From CAYVDH01 sp964450355 (lineage in GTDB: Bacteria > Bacteroidota > Bacteroidia > NS11-12g > UBA955), in NCBI GenBank assembly GCA_964450355.1, contig CAYVDH010000054.1, forward strand, positions 1 to 19,739: a stretch of 19,739 bases of DNA, given 5' to 3'. Shown here piece after piece: positions 15,013-19,739 of this stretch; position 1 is the stretch's first letter, and each line of letters opens with the position of its first letter. A program made the translations under genes and the position numbers. Under the pieces are notes generated by a model that had not been told where the DNA came from, ran no database searches, and was given only the letters and a program-made list of their open reading frames with translations.

Positions 15013-17052
15013 ATGAAAAAAACTCTTTCAACCTTAGCCTTGGCAATGTTGTTTTATTTTAACATCAATGCTCAATCAAAAAAAATCTACAGCAAAATAC
15101 ATTTTAATGTAGATGATTACCACTTAGACAACAAAGACAACAAAGAACTTGATGATCTCATTAAGAAACTTCAATCTGAGCCCTATTTTGAGCTGTCTTT
15201 ATCCGCACATACGGATGCTGATGCTAGCAACAGTTACAATCAACAACTATCACATAAGCGAGCTAATTCCGTTTATCAATACTTAGTATCCAAAGGCATT
15301 AATAAAAACCAAATACACAGCCTTTGGCATGGCGAAAACAAGCCAAAAGATAGCAACAACAATGAAACTGGAAAAGCAGAAAACCGAAGAGTAGAAATAG
15401 AAGTTACTGTTTATGATTTTAAAAATTCAAATGACATTTTAAAAGAATTTACTAAAGATTACAATCAAACTTTTAAATTAAAAGCTGGAGACAATACCAT
15501 TCAAGGCAAACATGGAACTACCATTACCATTCCTAAAGATGCTTTGGTAGATGAAAATGGGAAAGCAGTACCCTACGAAAAAGTGACTTTGACATTACAA
15601 GAATACCAAAACCCAAAAGACGCTTATTTAAATCAATTATCTACAATTAGTGAAGGTAAAATTTTAGAGTCTGGCGGAATGTTTTATCTCAAAGCTGAAA
15701 TAGACAATAAAGAATTAAAAGTAAAAGAAGGCTCAAGTTTAAAAATAGACATGCCATCTCAATTCATTAAAACAGATATGGAATTATTTACTGGTGTAAA
15801 AAACGAAACCAACAATACCATTGAATGGGTTCCGACAAATAATGCATTTGCAGCAATCCCTAAAAATAAAATCAAAGACCCTCATGTCAATTTAGATGTT
15901 ACTTATCTAAAAACCCTGTACCAAAAAACTAACTCAGTACACACAAAAATCAACACAGAGTTTAAACTTCCTAAATTGTTAGTTAGACCCACTGAGCCTA
16001 AAAAACCAATTAAATACAAGTCATACACCGAAAATGATTTATTGACTCCATTTCAAAGAAAATTTTATTCACAAAGCAGAAAAAATAAACTATTAAAAAA
16101 AGAAAATGACAAGCTAAATCAATCATTTGACAAAAGAATGAAATTGTATGAAAACAAAATGCAGGCATATAAAAGCAAACTCTTAAAGTATCAAAAAGAT
16201 TCATTATTGCATTATCAAGAAATTGAAAACTTCTATGCACAATTAGATAAAGAATTAAGCCGAATAGACAGTGCCATTTTAAATTGTCAAAAAGAGATTT
16301 TCAATGTATCACTTAGCGTTTTAATTAACAAAAGTAATAGCAACATGCTGACTAAGGGTAATTTTGAAAATTATCTTTATACTCGATACAATCAACAAAC
16401 AGACAATAATTTGTTTTATTACCAAATCATTCACCATATATTAACTTCTGCAAAAAAAAGCAATTTAGCAAAACTTTATGTTTACAAAACAAAGAACAAT
16501 ACCATTGATTTTAATAGTCAAAAAGTTATGAAAAGTTTTCACAAAACATATAATACCCTGATATACAATTACAACTCATTGCAATACAACTATGCTTATA
16601 AATTGGTTGAAAATGATGAAAAACTAAAAGCGATGTTCAAAAACGCCAATAATGAGTTAATAGAAAAAAGAAAAGAACTGGGATTACTGGATATTGCACA
16701 ATTAACCAATACTTACAGCACAAATATCAGCAATTTGGGTTACATTAATTGCGACAGGTTTTCAAATACACCTTTGGTGACTTATGAAATTGAAGCCAGT
16801 GCTGGAGCAGATGTGAAATTTTATGTGAAAGACATGAACAGTATGTTACCTGCATACCGTTCAAACAATTCAAATATCTATACTGTCACTTTACCCAAGG
16901 GAAAACCCATTACTTTATTAGTCATTGAACTAAAAGACAATCAGCCATATTTTCAGAGAAAAGATTTTGTTGTAGGTGTTTCTGATAAACTAAAAGCTCA
17001 AACATATCCTATTTCAATAAAAAACTTAAATGAAGAAATTCAAAAGCTATAA
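15013..17052 (+). CDS. Exported OmpA-domain protein with ZU5-like and coiled-coil regions
   Basis: A 679-residue protein starting with a Sec signal peptide (1-20, ending NINA). The OmpA C-type peptidoglycan-binding domain lies at the N-terminus (about 25-132): HTDAD (66-70, with D68), LSHKRANSV (79-87, with R83) and ENRRVEIEV (123-131) supply the expected diaminopimelate-binding residues. Residues 165-250 (GTTITIPKDALV, then ISEGKILESGGMFYL) look like a ZU5-type beta domain. A Pro/Lys-rich linker (318-336) leads to a probable coiled coil (about 345-425) and a large C-terminal region of unknown fold. The likely role is a periplasmic or outer-membrane protein tied to peptidoglycan. ATG 15013 is preferred over GTG 14992 because it places the signal peptide at the terminus. 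Confidence 0.82.
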   Translation: MKKTLSTLALAMLFYFNINAQSKKIYSKIHFNVDDYHLDNKDNKELDDLIKKLQSEPYFELSLSAHTDADASNSYNQQLSHKRANSVYQYLVSKGINKNQIHSLWHGENKPKDSNNNETGKAENRRVEIEVTVYDFKNSNDILKEFTKDYNQTFKLKAGDNTIQGKHGTTITIPKDALVDENGKAVPYEKVTLTLQEYQNPKDAYLNQLSTISEGKILESGGMFYLKAEIDNKELKVKEGSSLKIDMPSQFIKTDMELFTGVKNETNNTIEWVPTNNAFAAIPKNKIKDPHVNLDVTYLKTLYQKTNSVHTKINTEFKLPKLLVRPTEPKKPIKYKSYTENDLLTPFQRKFYSQSRKNKLLKKENDKLNQSFDKRMKLYENKMQAYKSKLLKYQKDSLLHYQEIENFYAQLDKELSRIDSAILNCQKEIFNVSLSVLINKSNSNMLTKGNFENYLYTRYNQQTDNNLFYYQIIHHILTSAKKSNLAKLYVYKTKNNTIDFNSQKVMKSFHKTYNTLIYNYNSLQYNYAYKLVENDEKLKAMFKNANNELIEKRKELGLLDIAQLTNTYSTNISNLGYINCDRFSNTPLVTYEIEASAGADVKFYVKDMNSMLPAYRSNNSNIYTVTLPKGKPITLLVIELKDNQPYFQRKDFVVGVSDKLKAQTYPISIKNLNEEIQKL

Positions 17053-17071
17053 ACCTCAATAAAAAAGAATT

Positions 17072-17099
17072 AGCCCGTTCAATAGACGGGCTTTTTTTT
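17072..17099 (+). terminator. Rho-independent terminator after the OmpA-domain gene
   Basis: The 7-bp stem AGCCCGT/ACGGGCT with a 7-base loop is followed by an eight-T run (17092-17099), 19 bases after the stop codon. This is the strongest terminator in the window. It separates the OmpA-domain gene from the ABC pair. Confidence 0.9.
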
Positions 17100-17188
17100 A
17101 TCTATTAAATAGTGGGTTTATCTAAAAACAAACATGTACTTTTAAAAAACACAATTAAAAATCGTTAAGTTCGTTGAATCATAAAACG

Positions 17189-18319
17189 ATGTCAATAATA
17201 TCTATTTCAGAAATCGAAAGCAACATAAACAAAGGCAATATTCAACTAGCATTAAAGCGTGCAATTGATTATTCATTAAATCTGCCATACAATGACAATT
17301 TAGCCAACATTGCTTTGAAATTAGCCAATGAACTCTTAGAACCAAGTTCAAACACTGTAGAATTACTAACAGAATTTATTTCAAAGACTTCGCATCAAGA
17401 ACTCAAAACAAATACATCTCTTAATGCCATAGAAGTAAAAAACATTTCCAAAACATACCGCAATGGACATTTTAATTTTTCGGGAGTTACATTTGACCTT
17501 ATTAGAGGGAAATTAACAGGAATAGTTGGACAAAATGGAAATGGTAAAACCACATTATTAAGAATGTTAGCTGGAGAATTAGCTCCGAGTAATGGGTTGA
17601 TTCATTACAATCTATTAAACAATAAGGGAGATGACCCCTATTTAATCAAATCAAGCATAGGATTCATTCCACAACGCATTCCCAAATGGCATGGTAAATT
17701 AGAAGACAATTTACTGTTTACATTGTCGTGCCGTAATTTCAATCCAACAGAAAACAAATTCAGAGTTGAAGTTCTGCTTAAAAGATTAGGGCTTTATCCA
17801 TACAGAAACCATTTATGGTCCGAAATATCGAGTGGGTATCGCACCAGATTTGAGCTTGCAAAAGTATTGCTGACTGAGCCCAAGATATTGATATTAGACG
17901 AACCTTTAGCTAATTTAGACATCAAAGCCCAACAAACTTTTTTACAAGATTTAAAATTCATTGCCAACTCTGATGTAAGACCAATAGCCGTTATTTTTAG
18001 CTCTCAGCAATTACACGAAGTTGAGCAAGTTGCTGATGACATCATCTTTATTAAAGATGGAAAATGTTTGTTTCAAAACAAACAAAATGACAAAGACAAT
18101 GAATACATTATTATTGAGTTTATCAGTGATTGCGACTACCAATTGATTCAAAAAATAAAAGACAATTATGGGTATGAAATCCATTCAGAAAATAATTTTT
18201 ACACATTAAAAGCTTCAAAAGAAGTGAAATTAAAAACCATAATAAACCAACTTTTGGATTCCGAAATTGAATTTGAATATTTAAGAAACATCAGTAACTC
18301 TACAAAAAGACTATTTTAA
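17189..18319 (+). CDS. ABC transporter ATPase with N-terminal extension and atypical catalytic motifs
   Basis: A 376-residue protein. Residues 1-80 are an unrecognised, probably helical extension. The ATPase domain spans about 81-295: Walker A GQNGNGKTT (114-122), Q-loop Q162, signature-position ISSGY (213-217) in place of LSGGQ, and Walker B ILILDEP (233-239) with D237 and E238. The switch region reads S-S-Q-Q-L-H, so the usual histidine at 273 is glutamine. The C-terminal 80 residues resemble the regulatory tail of export-type ATPases. It likely powers a membrane partner, namely the abutting downstream gene. The start ATG 17189 is chosen over TTG 17174. Possible promoter TAAGTTCG (17166-17173), with one mismatch to the -7 consensus, is weak. 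Confidence 0.85.
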   Translation: MSIISISEIESNINKGNIQLALKRAIDYSLNLPYNDNLANIALKLANELLEPSSNTVELLTEFISKTSHQELKTNTSLNAIEVKNISKTYRNGHFNFSGVTFDLIRGKLTGIVGQNGNGKTTLLRMLAGELAPSNGLIHYNLLNNKGDDPYLIKSSIGFIPQRIPKWHGKLEDNLLFTLSCRNFNPTENKFRVEVLLKRLGLYPYRNHLWSEISSGYRTRFELAKVLLTEPKILILDEPLANLDIKAQQTFLQDLKFIANSDVRPIAVIFSSQQLHEVEQVADDIIFIKDGKCLFQNKQNDKDNEYIIIEFISDCDYQLIQKIKDNYGYEIHSENNFYTLKASKEVKLKTIINQLLDSEIEFEYLRNISNSTKRLF

Positions 18320-19699
18320 ATGAAAGCCCTTATATATCCACCCTTTTTAAAAAGAATAAATAATTATTTACTTTTAAATCACCCATTAATTTGGAGTAGC
18401 AGATTACACTTTGTAGCTTGGTACACATTTTTATGTTGGGTAATCATATCAATGTTTTCCCTATTGTCTTCGCCCAATAACTTATCAGATAGTTTTATTG
18501 GTACCTATTGGACTTTGGCTTCATTATCTGTTTTGTTTTTATTGATATTTTGGCTCAATCATTTGTTTAAGCACAATTCAACCAAAACACTTGGAAACAG
18601 AACTCCTGGTAGAGAATGGGTAAATATGGGGGCTCATGCCTTGTGTTTAATTCTTATTAGTTCAGTATTGTATGCTTATCCAGCTATTACATTTTTAAAA
18701 GGAAAAGCAATAATAAAAACATTAGGGATAGTAGATGAAATTAACGATTTAAATGCAGGTCGAATCTTTTTCCCTCAATATTATAACAATGAGAAAGAAG
18801 GATTAATTAATGAACAAGACAACATAGCCTTTTTACAAAATTATTCTCGTAGTTATTCCTTTTATCACCTTGAAAAATTAGAAAGTGGAATTAAACATGA
18901 CAGTATGAATGAGAAATTATGGTATTCTATGATAGGTGATGACGCCAAAATAAATGCTGCTATATCATCCTATTTAAGGGTCGCTAAATCGTATTATCCT
19001 GAGTATCCATATACCATAAATGAAATAAGAAAGAGAATCAATTCAAAATTCGAAAATCAATTAGATGCTGAATTTGTTGAAAACAACATGAAAATGAACT
19101 ATGCTGTAGATAGAAAAATCAGAAAAGTAACAGATGCCTATTGCCATTTTGGTTTTATAGTTGATTATGAATTTTATTTGATTTGGTTATTGATTGTCAT
19201 CCCAATTGTATTATTGATACTTACAATTTCAAGAAATGTAACCATAAGATTCCTTTTGATATCCATAGGTATAGGGTTGTTATTAGTCATCATAAATAGC
19301 ATATTTATGGGGTTATTTATAATTGACTCTATGAATAAAAGCAATTCTGAGTTTATTGTTTCTACATTTTTTATCCTTTGGTCAGTCATATTTGTGTTTT
19401 TAAATGTACAAACATATCAGCAAAGGGAATACAACGCAATCAATGCAATTTCAGTTATTTTGTTTAATTTATTGTTACCATTTTTACCCAGCATTTTTAT
19501 GAGTATTTATGTTGGTTCCAGAACATATAATGAACTTTATTATGACAGATTTAATGTTTATCAGAATAATGCAGAATATAGCAAAGAGTTTTTAATGACA
19601 TTGTCTCTTTATATAGGTTTATTTGTATTTATAATTTCGCAACAACTTTATTTTAAACCGTTGTATGAAAGACTATGGACTATGCAAAAAAAACAATAA
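18320..19699 (+). CDS. Polytopic membrane protein, probable ABC transporter permease partner
   Basis: A 459-residue protein with about eight membrane helices, near 29-49, 62-83, 104-125, 285-304, 310-333, 344-362, 376-398 and 428-448. A hydrophilic loop of about 155 residues separates helices 3 and 4 and is rich in Tyr, Asn and charged residues; with an even helix count and a cytoplasmic N-terminus it would lie outside the cytoplasm. No conserved permease signature is recognisable. The ATG follows the ATPase stop with no spacing, so translation is surely linked; this placement is the main reason to call it the transport partner. The large loop recalls export or complex-extraction type ABC systems such as ABC-2 permeases, but this is inference. 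Confidence 0.75.
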   Translation: MKALIYPPFLKRINNYLLLNHPLIWSSRLHFVAWYTFLCWVIISMFSLLSSPNNLSDSFIGTYWTLASLSVLFLLIFWLNHLFKHNSTKTLGNRTPGREWVNMGAHALCLILISSVLYAYPAITFLKGKAIIKTLGIVDEINDLNAGRIFFPQYYNNEKEGLINEQDNIAFLQNYSRSYSFYHLEKLESGIKHDSMNEKLWYSMIGDDAKINAAISSYLRVAKSYYPEYPYTINEIRKRINSKFENQLDAEFVENNMKMNYAVDRKIRKVTDAYCHFGFIVDYEFYLIWLLIVIPIVLLILTISRNVTIRFLLISIGIGLLLVIINSIFMGLFIIDSMNKSNSEFIVSTFFILWSVIFVFLNVQTYQQREYNAINAISVILFNLLLPFLPSIFMSIYVGSRTYNELYYDRFNVYQNNAEYSKEFLMTLSLYIGLFVFIISQQLYFKPLYERLWTMQKKQ

Positions 19700-19739
19700 A
19701 TTAAATTGGAAAGAAAAATCAAATTCGTGATGTTAGAAT

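Noticed and set aside
19706..19739. Possible start of another plus-strand gene after the permease (TTG 19706 or ATG 19730).
   Set aside because: Only about 11 codons are visible before the window ends; neither start nor coding character can be judged.
1..19739. Defence island, prophage, integron, CRISPR array or insertion sequence.
   Set aside because: No transposase, integrase, Cas, restriction or phage-like proteins, no regularly spaced repeats, and the gene content is mostly housekeeping and envelope functions. The double AAA protein is the only gene of a class that sometimes occurs in such systems, and no effector lies beside it.

Overview
The window is an AT-rich chromosomal segment from a member of the phylum Bacteroidota, most likely in or near the Flavobacteriales; the genus cannot be told from sequence alone. 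Four things point there: a secreted protein with a type IX secretion (T9SS) C-terminal sorting domain, repeated matches to the Bacteroidota promoter -7 element TAnnTTTG directly upstream of start codons, the absence of recognisable Shine-Dalgarno sequences, and a DUF805 gene behind a structured leader. No IS element, phage gene, CRISPR array, tRNA or rRNA was seen. Coding density is very high; no gene-free gap exceeds 300 bases, the largest being about 245 bp at 14768-15012.

Left part (1-2431). An exported protein cut by the window edge reads out on the minus strand. Divergent from it is a plus-strand S1/P1 nuclease / zinc-dependent phospholipase C-like exported protein, followed by a GNAT acetyltransferase and a DinB-fold protein that are almost certainly co-transcribed.

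Central minus-strand block (2444-14767), read right to left. (a) A three-gene overlapping operon: an 885-residue protein with a duplicated N-terminal beta-rich module and two CbbX/SpoVK-type AAA domains, then a membrane GT2 glycosyltransferase and rsmG. (b) A ZIP metal transporter with its own promoter. (c) A T9SS cargo protein overlapping truB. (d) DUF805 membrane protein behind a probable structured RNA leader. (e) ribF overlapping an M23 peptidase with a LysM domain. (f) A methionine-type aminotransferase overlapping an omega-amidase, together a textbook glutamine transaminase/omega-amidase pair.

Right part (15013-19739), plus strand. An exported OmpA-domain protein of unusual architecture ends at a strong rho-independent terminator. 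After it come an ABC ATPase with a degenerate signature and no switch histidine, and an abutting polytopic membrane protein, probably its transport partner.

The items most worth a second look are the AAA protein with its duplicated N-terminal module and its operon, the putative DUF805 leader RNA, the hairpin fused to the ribF promoter, the recurrent near-leaderless promoter geometry, and the atypical ABC pair.
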